From Branchiostoma floridae (taxonomy: Eukaryota; Chordata; Leptocardii; Amphioxiformes; Branchiostomatidae), in assembly GCF_000003815.2 (NCBI RefSeq), contig NC_049979.1, forward strand, positions 12,190,766-12,254,765: a DNA stretch of 64,000 nucleotides. The letters run 5' to 3'. A program made the translations under genes and the position numbers. The notes beneath the pieces are model-generated. The model made no database searches, was not told the DNA's origin, and saw nothing but the letters and a program-made list of their open reading frames with translations. The first letter of the stretch is position 1; every line of letters begins with the position of its first letter. Below are positions 49,461 through 62,000 of the stretch, piece by piece.

Positions 49461-51477
49461 AATAATACAATAGCAATATAACTTTCTGCCGTATACGCAT
49501 GTGCCACTAAAAACAGGATATAAAGGAACGAATGAATGATCAGTACTGATAGCACCCGATTTCTTGTACATGTAAACGTTAACCGCCTCCTAGCCGGATG
49601 AACTGATACACACCCAGAATTAGGCTAGCCCATGAGGCGTCGCCAAAAAACATTATAATCACAAAACAAAGCCGGACGCGTAGGTCCTGTTGACGAGGCT
49701 AAGATATCGTCACAACTCAAGCTGCCAGAATGGATGATTTAACAATATTTTTGACTCCGTGTAATGTTAATCCCCACTATCACAGTACCATGCAGGGACA
49801 TACAGAGGTAATTAATTTGTTTATAGTAGCTATGATATTGTTATTTGATATAATTATGATACAAGAAAGATAATTATAACATTTGTTATAATCAAATAAT
49901 GCTTACTCTCACATGACCTAGCTTAACAAATTACTGCTATTCTTACTCAAACACATATATGGTGACCAGCCCCTCCAGCTTTGTCCTGCCACTTGCTACG
50001 TAAGAAACGGAGCATAGACAACATGTTTCCCTCCCGTGATGGTAAACATTATTATCATTGGTCACATCGTCAAATACAAAGGATGATACAGCACCACTGG
50101 ATACCGCCCATATGGTACTTAGGAGTGTAACTAAGATCACCATGCTACCCTTATTGAGGTCTTGGAGTTGCTCGTTGCCATTTATACACTGAATGATTAC
50201 TAAAATTTACTTTCAAATTGCTTGCTTAGTCTGCTCAAGTGTTCATATTTTTGTATTGAGTATTGAACCAGGCTCTGACTGATGATGCAGTTTTGCTTCT
50301 CTTTGAGGTAGAAGTAAGCCGACGTCACCGCGCACAATTCATGTAGTTCACAAAGACGACCGCTAGAGGTCATTGCTTGGTAAATATATGTGTACATGTA
50401 GTTTCACACCTTTTGAAATTGGAGCTGTTATGGAAAGTAAAAAGAGAAAGAGGTGATACAGAAGATATGTAACGTTACATGTATAAGATTTTTCTAATCT
50501 AAAGTAATTGTATTTTTGTAATTCACATTATGATGCAGTATACTTTCAACGTCCTAGGTATCCTTCACCTGTTATTTTAGCATTGGATATATACATGTAT
50601 GATACTTTTTCACTTGTATTTCTGAATAACAATAAAGTGCCAAATGTACATGGATTACATGAAAATATGAACCGCTATGGAACTGAATGGCTGCTGGAAA
50701 CATAGAAGACTTCATTGCTTATTTTGATGTCATTACACACACACTTTTACATTATATTCCCATTATGATTATATCGATTATGATTATATACAATCATATC
50801 CCGTTAGTAATTACACAAATCTAGTATAGGTCACAGCGACGTTGCAGGGCCGTCTTGTTGAATGGGGGCCTTAGGGTGCGGTCACACGTGCGTACAAATC
50901 CACACATATATTAAAGTCCGTATGAGCTCTGTATTCTTAGCCTCCACAAGGCTCCACTGGTAGTTAGAAAAATAATAGAAATTGGACAAATATAGACAGA
51001 TAGCATGCTAAAGGAGTTGGCCTGTGTTTACACAATGTCTTACGGGCGTTGGTTGTAGGCCGGCTGGTAGGAGTGCGATTTTAGTCAGGCTACCAGAGGA
51101 GTTATCTGGTAGCAAACCGTACACCTCAGCTGGCTTTGACACGTTGTCTGTCTATGATCTACTGTTTTTCCCGCGATCTGTCAAGCCGGGCAGAGGATGA
51201 CAATATCGGAACCTGATTCGGACTTGAATACTGTAAATGCAGAAACTTTCGCGGTGGATTAATGTTCGCGGTTTTCGCGGTGGCCGCTTCACCGCGAACT
51301 AAAACCACCGCGAACATTTTTCCATGGCAGTAAGAGACTACAGTCAGTGCCTGGTGCTACCGCGAAATTCAAACCACCGCGAAAAGTCCTTTTTCCCGCT
51401 ACCGCGAAATCAAATTCCCGCGAACTTAAATACATTTACAGAATATAACGTTGTGTACGTGTGACTACACCCTTACA
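49461..51477. other. Intergenic region with a 3' UTR-like duplicate
   Basis: No coding exon seen. The segment 50276-50420 (aggtagaagtaagccgacgt ... gaccgctagaggtcattgct) is homologous to 52092-52240, which lies downstream of the lipid-binding protein gene. It therefore looks like a second copy of that gene's 3' UTR. The right end holds a separate repeat. Confidence 0.55.
51233..51445. mobile_element. Interspersed palindromic element rich in TTCGCGGTGG
   Basis: It starts actgtaaatgcagaaacttt and ends aatacatttacagaat, imperfect inverses. It contains many copies of ccgcgaa / ttcgcgg in both orientations (for example ttcgcggtgg and ccaccgcgaa). A non-coding MITE-like repeat. Confidence 0.75.
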
Positions 51478-51585
51478 CTAGAGCATGGTGCCGTCATTCC
51501 GTATGTGTCGCTTGGCCAGGATAACCCCGGCCCCTTGAGTCTCGGAGTAGCTCAGTAACACGTCTCCGTCCCAGGCGGCAGCAAT
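51478..51585 (-). pseudogene. Second, diverged terminal exon of the lipid-binding protein gene (alternative exon or relic)
   Basis: After a ctttctgtag acceptor the exon reads WDGDVLLSYSETQG, then LAKRHIRNDGTML and a stop, in the same phase (0) as the true last exon. It is clearly homologous to WDGDVLRGYTETDKG ... RYIREDGTMLY 1 kb upstream. It could be an alternative last exon or the remnant of a second gene copy; no other exons of such a copy are seen. Confidence 0.7.
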
Positions 51586-51668
51586 CTACAGAAAGCGGTC
51601 GACGTGACGTAATGCTAGTTCACCATAATCAGTGGGATTGCATGTTGTATGTTATTTTCTTTTTAACA

Positions 51669-51773
51669 AGGTATTTTGGGATATCAAGTCAACAGACCGT
51701 GCTTTCAAGCGGTAATATTTTGAAAGCATTGCAGTTTGAAACCACAGTCCGTGGACTTGATATTCCAAAATAT
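51669..51773. mobile_element. Palindromic MITE with GATATCAAGTC ends
   Basis: tattttgggatatcaagtc and gacttgatattccaaaata are inverses enclosing ctttcaag/ctttgaaa arms. A half of the same family lies near 55322-55370 (tagggatatcaagtcgac). Confidence 0.75.
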
Positions 51774-52494
51774 TTTTTTTTACTTCTGTTCCGCTACTTC
51801 TGTCAAAAATAGACCCACGTGACCAAGGTCACGCGACAAAGTCAGTCACCAAACATGAGTCCGTAGGACACAAACCTCCGCAAAGTAATTAACGTTAAGG
51901 TGTTTGTGGTGTTCTATCAAATGTGTTTGTGTCCATGCCCAGTGGAAGAGTAGTTCTGGTTCAACATCACTTTCACTTTCTTTCTTTTGAATTGGCATTG
52001 TTGACTAAATCACCAAGTAATACTTCCAAAGTTTTTGTTTGTTTGCTTGGTCCGCTGACGCTTTCATACTTGATGGTGCAATGTTTTTCTCTCAGAATAG
52101 GTCTGATGACGCGTCTCTTTGTTTGTGAGGTAGAACGGAGTCGACGTCACAGCGCACATGTAGTTCACACAGACGGCCGCTAGACGTCATTGCTTGACAA
52201 ATATCTGTGTAGTTTTCACGCCGTTCGGAGCTGTCATGGCCTGAAAAACATGTTACATTGTATAAAGAAGAGATGTATAAGGTTTCGTAAACCACAAAAA
52301 ATTGTGTTTCCATCTTTGAAGTTTCATCGTGGCAGACGAAATGGGCACTTTACTATGATATGTACTTTCGATTAGAAGACACCTTACTTAATTGTAACCC
52401 CACCAGTTTCTATTTCAATGTAGACGTAGCCTATCAACGAATATGTAAAAAAAACACATTCAGTCAACAGGCTGCAAAATGTTTTCATGAAATC

Positions 52495-54728
52495 TTACAG
52501 CGTGCTTACATAGAGCATGGTGCCATCCTCCCGTATGTACCGCTCCGTCCGGATGATCCCCTTGTCTGTCTCGGTGTAGCCTCGTAAAACGTCTCCGTCC
52601 CAGGTCACGGTAACCTGCAGGGAGGTGTCAGCGTGACGTATATGGGCGTTTGTACTCACGTGGATATGACGTGCTCTAGCTAGCGTCCGTTGTGCTAAAC
52701 GGATGCGGATTCGCTGTATGTATGAGGAACTTCAGGAAATTCTAAAGTCTTGATAGTTTATTTCTCTCGCCATTGCTTGTTTTCACTCATAACGTATTAT
52801 ATATCATAAATGTGCGTTGGCACATAGAATCATACAAGGGAAAGTAAATACAGTAATCACATAGTATGTCGCCGACGGGTTCACTGTGTACGCTATGTTA
52901 TGTAGTGTTATGTCCAATAATCTAGGTTGATGTATCTATCAACGTTTCATGAAAGTTTATTGCAAATTCTATTGCAATTCCCGTGAAAAAAAGGAATGTC
53001 AACAAAGATTGCCGATTTGCTTGACGAAGTGTATAGTTTGCAAGATCAATGTTTTTCGTCAAATATTTGATTCAAGCGACGTACCCTGTACTTCCCTATC
53101 ACGGTGGTCCCCTCCACTGGAACTCCTATCTGGAAGGTGACTTCGTGCGTCTACCCGGCCACGGACAGACAAAAGGGACGTCAATGAAGGTTAGACATTA
53201 ATTAATATTAGGCACGCAATACCAAAGTTAATCTAGCAGCGTTCTGCAAATGAGTAGATGTTCCAGGCAGGATCGTTCGTCAGTGACTGAATTCACTGAA
53301 AAGAAGTCAAACAGGTATTCAATCCAAGTTATGAACTGATGTGTACATGAGGTGGAGACAATTGTAGGACGGTTCCATTAAAGACGAAGTCAAGACTTGT
53401 TTGAGTACAGGAAACCTATGATTTTGGTCACTCTTCGGTTGCTGAAGCGTTTCCCTCCTGCGATACACGTCGAAATGATGCTTTTAAGCATATTACACTT
53501 TACACATATAGGTGTTAAAGGATTTCAACCATTATATTTAGATAAATAGGAAATGTCACCTGTAAGGTGTTGATGTCCTTGACGTAAAAGCTGTCTCCAT
53601 CTTGCTCGATGATTTGGGTGTTGCTCAACATCTTGGCGATGGCACGAAGTACAAACCCAATGCCTAGGATGATTGAAGACGTGCACCTTGTTAATGTTAA
53701 CGATGTCACGAGAAGCTTGTGGGCATGATGGACATATCTCAATCAGAATTGCCGTCGGCAGCCGGCCTGGTAGATTGAGGGAACTAAAACGGCATTTTAT
53801 TATTATTTTTTTTTATTTCAGGCACAGAGCCAGAGGCATATCATTACACAACTCATAGCATGATAATAGTAGAGTAGATTAGAGTTCTTCGGTTAGGCAG
53901 GAGTCTCGCTCCAATTGAACCCGCTCCTCTTGAAAGTCCTTGATATGAATAAACAAACAAGCAAACAAGCGTACAAAGCTAAAACATCATAATTGTATAA
54001 CGTTATAGTCATACATGAAGATAGAGTACAGTGGTGGTTAACGCTAGATGTATGGGGACAGGTCGTAGAACGCACACGTTATTACTCTCCATGCAGAGGT
54101 TGGTGGTGAAAATCGTGACCTTTTTCTTGATGACGTATATGAGTTATATGACGTATTTTTCGACCAGCCTCTCCACCAACAACCTTGGTGGTGAGGCTGG
54201 TCGAAATATACGGCATAAAAGGAAAAGGTCACGATTTTTCCCACCAACCTCTGCTTGGAGAGTACACGTTATGTTCCCGTGTCTGTTCTGTACCCAAGAA
54301 TTAGCCTAGTGACCAGAAACACAGAGCACACCGGGGCGATCGAGTATCATGATATAGTACTTAATGTTCAACACGGGGGTCCGCAGCTAGCCTGAATGCC
54401 ATACTATTTTCAGCCCGCACGGGCCAACTCCTCCTATCTGGGGACCAACATGCCTACAAAAGCGAAGATCCCGTACGATAGATATCATTGAGATCGTGCC
54501 AGGGGTCTGGTATTCCGGAGCTATCCACAAGCTTGACCCTTATCCTAACTAGCTCTGATCTTAACAAAAGGTGAACCGCATTAGTATCAATCAAGTATCA
54601 TAAAAACAGCTCCCAAACACCCATATCTCTCAGAAAGGCTTACCTAGAGCCTGTAGATACGCATCGAAGTTCTCTACCTGCACCATCTTCCAGGTACCTG
54701 AGAGGTCGACTCTTTCCGTAGGCGACAT
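52495..54728 (-). CDS. Intracellular lipid-binding protein (FABP/CRABP family)
   Basis: Four exons in transcript order: 54728-54644, 53663-53560, 53150-53085, 52614-52495, phases matching, 124 residues plus stop. The start is MSPTERVDLSGTWKMVQ-ENFDAYLQALG, the FABP signature G-T-W-K-x-x-x-x-E-N-F-D with the helical lid beginning. Then comes the strand text QDGDSFYVKDINT, EVTFQIGVPV and TWDGDVLRGYTET, ending RYIREDGTMLY. The family forms a ten-stranded cytosolic barrel carrying fatty acids, retinoids or bile acids; ligand class cannot be told here. It is a few residues shorter than the usual 130-135, mostly between the third and fourth exons. Vertebrate FABPs have one exon where exons 2 and 3 lie here. 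The family is well supported. Confidence 0.87.
54083..54264. mobile_element. MITE, CTCCAAGCAGA family, with perfect 8-bp target duplication
   Basis: The left end TACTCTCCATGCAGAGGTTG and the right end CAACCTCTGCTTGGAGAGTA are inverses. The inner arms also pair (aaaatcgtgacctttt / aaaaggtcacgatttt), so nearly the whole 182 bp is palindromic. CACGTTAT flanks it on both sides (54075-54082, 54265-54272), which indicates a hAT-type mechanism. Confidence 0.9.
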
Positions 54729-56020
54729 TTTCTTTTCGATCGCGACGCTATGTAAAACATAGGCTGTTAAAAATTAATTGGCACGATGAAGCCAGTCACC
54801 AAGTCATACTGAGAGAATATTGCACAGTACAGCATTGAAACACAACAAGATGTACTACACTGTTGTACACGCTACACTGCGATCTGGTCATAAAGAATTA
54901 GTCATTTCTGAATGGCCGATTCCCTCTTTCGCCGGTGACTAAGGTATGCAGGTCATAGTTTAGGGGTCAAACACACGCATAAGAAGATGTGGGTCATCGA
55001 TCTGTAATCTCCAAGCAGATCTTTCGAGGGCAAAGGCAGTGGCCAAAGGGCTGTAACAGTGTCCAATTGGCTCGGGGGCCAGCTGTATACTGTTTTCCAC
55101 TTTGGGTACTGCCTTTGCCTCCTGCTTGGGGATAAGGTCATAGAAAAGCGCAATGTTTAGTGGCATCTACTCACTACTTAATACCAGACTACTAGTACTA
55201 TGGCTGCTGGCGAAACAGTTGAAACCGGTCAAATGGGGTAGATGATTTTTCAGTTGGCCGAACGCAGAGTTATTGTTGTTTTATAGGTGATATAGGTAAC
55301 TTTGCTTATCCGTTATCAACGTATTTAGGGATATCAAGTCGACGACAGGTATGTAATTTGATGGTTTCAAATTACATTTAAAGACATATAAAAAACATTA
55401 AAATATTGCATTAATATCTTTTTTAAACAACGGATATAGGTAACCACCCGGATAAAAGTAAACCAGCGTTAACTCCATGTGTATTTAATAGTATGTGGCC
55501 AATTTGTACTTTGACGAGTCATTTGGAGACTGATATTAATGTTTAAATGGCCTATTCGACCTAGAAATGCCATCTATAAGAATTAGAAACTAACTGCCTG
55601 TGCAGGCTCCCGTTGAAATAGAGTAGAGTAGAGTCTGAGTTCGTCAGGCCAGGTAGGAACGGCTGGTTTGCGTTTGGGGTGACTTATGCGGGGGGAAATG
55701 TAACAAGAAAATAAAGCTTGATATGCATATTTGCACCGAGTACATGTATTTGGAACCAGGAGTTCTAACAGTTGAGCTACAGGGACAGCTGGCGTAGATA
55801 CAGGTGATCATAACGCGTAAGAAATGGCGTCGGACGTGGGGCACACTGAAAGAACACTTTCTCTTTCTGACGTTCTTTGTTTTGACGACGTGAACAAGGC
55901 GCATTCGAACATGTTCTGCACCAACAATAACAAACACGGAACAATAACAAACACTACACTGCCCATACCCTGTGGCAGAAGTAGACCTCTTATCAACAGC
56001 TTCTAGCCTTTATCGCGTTC
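54729..56020. other. Divergent intergenic region between the lipid-binding protein (-) and double-BTB kelch (+) genes
   Basis: 1.3 kb between two start codons. It contains one MITE and an unsupported ORF (55824-56006, beginning MASDVGHTERT) that ends just before the kelch start. No TATA box could be assigned. Confidence 0.5.
55006..55134. mobile_element. MITE, CTCCAAGCAGA family
   Basis: aatctccaagcagatc ... gggcaaaggcagtg pairs with ggtactgcctttgcctcctg + cttgggga. It is palindromic through most of its length. Confidence 0.65.
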
Positions 56021-59000
56021 ATGGCCGTCACAATGTTTCCTGCTCCTCCATTGGGTGAAGGTTCCCACAGCGCGTGGCTGCTCGACCGGCTTTACACCTT
56101 CCGGAGCCAGGGTTTCCAGTGTGACACCACCGTGGTGACAGAGGACGGGATGAGGTCTGTACTACTAAAGTTGTAAACACTCAATCACTCAGTCATAGCC
56201 TGGTATCCAGCCGTAATATAGCTCCCGAGTCTCTTCTCTCCTCTTGGCGTGCACAGCCCATCATTGACAGTGACTTCGGACCTATATTACGGCTAGATAC
56301 CAGGCTACTCAGTCACTCAGTCACTCACTCCCTCGCTCGCTCGCTCAGGCGCTCACTCACTCACTCACTCACTCACTCACTCACTCACTCACTCACTCAC
56401 TCACTCACTCACTCACTCACTCACTCACTCACTCACTCACTCACTCACTCACATTCACTCACTCACTGACAGTCACTCACTCACTCGCCCACTCACTCAC
56501 TCACTCACTCATTCGATCACTCTCTCACTCACTTACTTACTCGCTCACTCTCTAAGTCACTCAATCCCTCACTTGTTCACTCACTCACTATCACTTGCTT
56601 GCTCGCTCAGCAATATCACAATGTCCGTATTTTGTCGTTCATATAGAATGTGGAGTACAAATGATTCTATCAAAACTGTTCATTTGGTAAAAATTAATAC
56701 AAATCAACGTTAATTATTTCTTCCTTTGCTGCCACATGACAAGGTTCGACGCCCACAAGGTGATCCTGGCGTCATGCAGCGCCTGGTTCCTTGGCAGGTT
56801 CGTTTGTCTGTTTGTCTGTTTGTTTGTTTGTTTGTTTGTTTTTTTGTTTTTTTGTTTGCTTGCTTGTTTTGCATGACCGGTAAACCACATTTAGGCACAA
56901 CACAGCAGTTTTGTACAGTACGTTACAGATGCGTAAGAACTGTAAGGTTTGATACACACTCCGGGACGGCCTTGTAGGCAGTAGTAGCCCTACTTTTCCC
57001 GATAAGCGTGGAATATTTTAACATGCTCGAGCTGTGGCTCTCCTAAAGCACGGGGCCTACTGCTTTTCGTCCCATCCGAGGGACATCTCTAACCGAAGAT
57101 CAGTAACAAGCGTAAAGTATTTACACATATACAGTGATTGTTTTCTGAGATGGTCCCAACCGAACATAAAGCATGGGTTGTGAAAAAAAGAGTCTCTTTA
57201 GGCATACGTCTAAACCTTGGCCGGCTGGGCAGCTTTTGGGAACGAAAAGTATGATATAACGTTAAAATACACATAATACATAAGACATAAAGAGAATAGC
57301 CATGGGCATCATTTGTGCATATGCGTACGTATTCATTTCTATGTTTTGTTTCCACAAACGGCCCGACCGGCCCCCGATTTGGAAATGAGAAGTTAGCCCT
57401 AGTCAATGACGTACCAAACTGATGAACCTACTCCCGCACCCCAGGTTCTGTCTGGTGACGGAGCGGGAGACCCTAATCCCCGTGCCCTGGTCATACTTCG
57501 CCGTGGTGCTGGAGTACGCCTACGCCAGGTGATTTTCTGTTACCTAACCTCTGCTTGGAAAGTAAGTTTATCATGCGTATTTGAACAAAAAGTCGGTGTT
57601 AATAAACCCTCACACACCCCGCCCCTAACCCTAGGACTTTCGCGGTTCCCGAGACCCAGAGGCAGGGGATGGTCGAGGTCGCGAAGGCGCTGAGAATGAG
57701 AGAGCTTCTCCAGCTTCTAGAGCAAGGTCAGATGACTTTTTTTTAATGATACGTAAGAATCTTGGAAATCAGTTGAATAACTGAAGGGGGAACCATAAAG
57801 TTGAAAAAAAAATTAAATAGATAAAAATATAGAATATGATGGAGTCTTACCGTTTCACTACAATAGATTGCACACCAATATTACAAAAATCTTTGCGGAT
57901 TCTGATAGTACATGTACTTTAGTGAGTGCTAGCTGTTGTCATTATGGGAAGAAGTTATATGTGTGTATAATATCTGTAAATGTATACCTTTTAAGCAACA
58001 ATTATCATCAAAAAGCGCAATTTCGACAATGGCTTATTCAACATAGCAACACGACGGGACAAAGTTGCATTGCACTAAAGTTGTGGAACATATTCAACAT
58101 TATTCTGTGAAGCCGTTGCTTTCAATTTGGGCACCATTATCATTGAATATCATAATTATCCTTTTGACGAAATATTTAAACCATTTCTCAAATCAAAGTT
58201 TTCTACTTGGGAGCTTTCGAGACGCAGCCTGTCCCTTTTTTTCAACGCGGTAGATCTGGTCGATCTTGGAGTCAGTCTTTTGAGTCGAATCCCGGGTGGG
58301 TCTGGAATTTTGCAAGCTTCTGGAGTCTTTTCAAGACCCTGACCTTATGGGGACAAACTTTGACGTAATCTAAAGCGAGACATTGAAGGAAGTTAAGCTG
58401 CTGTGGTGTTGTCATAGTTATCATTATTATCATGTCCTAAATATTCAGGTCATGGCGACGCGAGCGTGCCTCAACAAGACCAACTGTTCCTCGTCACCCG
58501 CACGAGTGACGAGGCTCTGAAATCCCTCCGCGCGCTGTTCGAGACGGGCGCTCTGTGCGACATCCTGCTCCACTCTGCCAGCGAGGAGGACAGGATCAGC
58601 ATCCCGGTCCACCGAGTCATCCTGGCCGCCTGCGTCGACTTCTTCGCTAAGAAACTCCCGCGGAGCAAAGCTAAAGGCTGGATAGTGAACGGCGTTCCCG
58701 ACAAGCGCCTGAAGCCGTTTCTGGCGTACCTGTACACGGGCGAGTTCGACATATCCTCCCCGGCGGAGTGGAAGGAGGTGGCGATGTTTGCCACTTACCT
58801 CGGTTGCACTACCCTTGTCGGTCATTGTTGCAGGTGTTTTTTTATATTCTTTCTCTTTGTCAAAAAGTATTGTTCAGATTTGAACAGTGAACCAATGTTT
58901 AAATATGTCGCCTTTTAGGCTTAGGCCACATTTAAAAAAGGGGGCCCGGCCGGGCAGCTTTCGGGAGCGAAAAAAACGATATGATAAACATCAAAATACA

Positions 59001-62000
59001 CAAAATGTCAAAATAAGATTCAAGGGCATAATTTGTGTACTTTTCTTGGTATACAATTTGATTTTTCTTTTCTTAAAACATCTCGGCTGGGCCCCAGCTT
59101 GGAAATGTGACCCAGGCCTTACCTACTCGTTGTATATAGTAAATACCCTTGCATTTCAGCCTTAACTATAAATCTTGTTCTTTTGAATAATAATTTTTTT
59201 TTGTGCAAAATCATGCCTGAAGGCTAGTATACACGGAAAGGAAAAATGATAAGGTATAGTATACAACAATGAACTAATAATAACGTGACATGAGAGTCAA
59301 CTACCGCCACTGTTGATCTAAAAACGGTGTTTATTGGGTTTGATTCCTTTACAATAAACCAGTCCACGTTATTCTACTCAGGTTTGTGGAAAAACACGTG
59401 AGGCTGGAGAACATAGTTCACGCCTTCAGGTTCGCCAGGCAGACGGGCTCGCTGGCCCTGACCCAGGCGGTGCACGCGGTGCTGGGCCGCCCGGACGTCT
59501 TCCGCAGCTTCGTGGACTCCGAGGTGTTCCTGGACCTGGACGCGGACGAGATCGCGGAGATCCTGCAGGAAGACACGCTGGCCGCGTTCTCGGAAGAGAC
59601 TTTGTTCGACGTGGCGCTGCGATGGATCTTGTGGGAGAGTGAAAACAGGTATGGTATGGTACTTTCATTATCTATGTAATCATGATGAGTTGTCAGTGTT
59701 CCCCATTTCAAGTGATTCAAGTTGCTATATTGTACTTTTCAATGTATATATTTTTCCATATGATGAAATAAGTTGTTGATATCGATTGTAATTTCTAACG
59801 TTATGCGTTTTACGTATGATAAAGTAAGGACTTCAGGAAGAATATTATGCATATTNNNNNNNNNNNNNNNNNNNNNNNNNNNNNNNNNNNNNNNNNNNNN
59901 NNNNNNNNNNNNNNNNNNNNNNNNNNNNNNNNNNNNNNNNNNNNNNNNNNNNNNNNNNNNNNNNNNNNNNNNNNNNNNNNNNNNNNNNNNNNNNNNNNNN
60001 NNNNNNNNNNNNNNNNNNNNNNNNNNNNNNNNNNNNNNNNNNNNNNNNNNNNNNNNNNNNNNNNNNNNNNNNNNNNNNNNNNNNNNNNNNNNNNNNNNNN
60101 NNNNNNNNNNNNNNNNNNNNNNNNNNNNNNNNNNNNNNNNNNNNNNNNNNNNNNNNNNNNNNNNNNNNNNNNNNNNNNNNNNNNNNNNNNNNNNNNNNNN
60201 NNNNNNNNNNNNNNNNNNNNNNNNNNNNNNNNNNNNNNNNNNNNNNNNNNNNNNNNNNNNNNNNNNNNGACATGCTATGCTCATATTTTGGTGACAGAAG
60301 TTGTGTAGGTTTTGGCCCCATAGCAGCTTACTCTGGAGCTGCAGGGGCATTTTCTGTCTCACATTGCTTGTGCACGGTACCACTGTGCATTACATTTATA
60401 TGTATCCTTCAATTAGAAAAAAAAAGTAAGGCAACGGTAGGCCCATGGATATCCTTCTTATGGTCGTAAGGATAGTGTGTTGTTATCCACTGTGTTTAGG
60501 GCACGGAATTGAGGGGCGAAGCCCAGCCCTCTCCTTCCACTTTTTACCTCCCTAACCGAAGTCAAAAGCCCATTTTACACTTGGATGGGGTGAGGAAAGA
60601 CGTGAAAAGTGCATTTCATTTTCAAAAGAGCACAAGATTGTTTATTAGCATGACAGGATTTGAACCTAGGGTTTTGAGCCAACCAACCTGCAGGTGCGCT
60701 ACACCATCACACGTGTTTACCTTTTGTTTTTGTATCTGACAATAAAAACAACAGACAGACGTGGGTCCGCTGCGCCGCGGAGTCGCTGGTGGTGCTGGGT
60801 GGCTGCTGCCTGACACCCGAGGCTCTGGTGGCGGACACCGTCCTCTCCGCGGAGGTCACGACTCTCCGGCACAACCAAGACAAGTGGACAGGCCTGACAA
60901 AGATGCCTCTATCGGGAGTATACGGCAGTAAGGTTTGTACCTCGATCTCTGAGCCTCTTCTACAGCAATAGTTCCTTCGTATCCCCCAGTAATATAATGG
61001 GCGGTGTTCATTTTAAATTCAGTCAATATCGATTGTTACTTTAATCGTGGCTACATCTATATAAGAGATTTTCATCATTTTAGGCATGTAGGTATCTTTG
61101 GCAAAGATGTAAACAATGACCATATTATGCAAATGAGTACTTAATTTGCATAATTAATGAGGAGCTGGTATCATTGCATTGTTTTACATAACTGAACTGC
61201 AATAAATGTAACACATGTACTTAATGACAGAGGGGACATAAACTGATACCAAACAATCTATTTCGTGGAGGTATGAGGTCGCCGAACTCTTGTTAATGGT
61301 TTTATATAACTGACGACGCAAAACATGTTTCATGTCACATGCCGTGCCAATCAATAATAAATGTGATGAATCTGAATCTAAGGTCCGAGGGCTGCAGTAC
61401 GCCTCCGTGGCCGTTCTGGACAACTTCCTGTACGTCGCCGGCGGGTTCCACGACTCGGGCGACTGCGGAGACCACGTGGACTGCACCGACGCCGTCATGC
61501 GGTTCGACCCGAGAATCTGCGTGTGGCACCGAGTCTGCGACATGCTGTCGCCGCGGCGGCACTTCCAGCTCGTGGCCGTCAATAAGTACCTGTACGCCCT
61601 CGGCGGAACGGTCTTCAGAGACCCCTACACGTCTGTAGAGAGGTATGTGACAATTTGACACTTTACATTTCTAAGTCTAGCGGCTATACAGGCTAGAGAT
61701 GTAACAATATCGAGCCGGATGGTTTACTCTTGTATGGATCGTTGTTTAGTCAATGATGTCTGCTGTACCTTATATACTATTCAGGTCTATGCAATGGGAT
61801 AGCTGAAAGAAAAAGACGCACATATCAGAAAAAGGTGACGATTATCCCTACCAACCTCTGCTTGGAGAGTAACGCCATCGATCCTATCTGTTGCCAGGTA
61901 CGCCCCGAGTCAGCGATGCTGGCAGCACGTCTCGCCGCTGATGGAGGACCCCGATGCCTTCGCGGCCGTCTCCCTGGCCGGCTGGCTGATGATCTCCGGC

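Noticed and set aside
55824-56006. 60-aa ORF MASDVGHTERT upstream of the double-BTB kelch gene
   Set aside because: Not in frame with the kelch start, with a stop before it, no splice partner and no domain.
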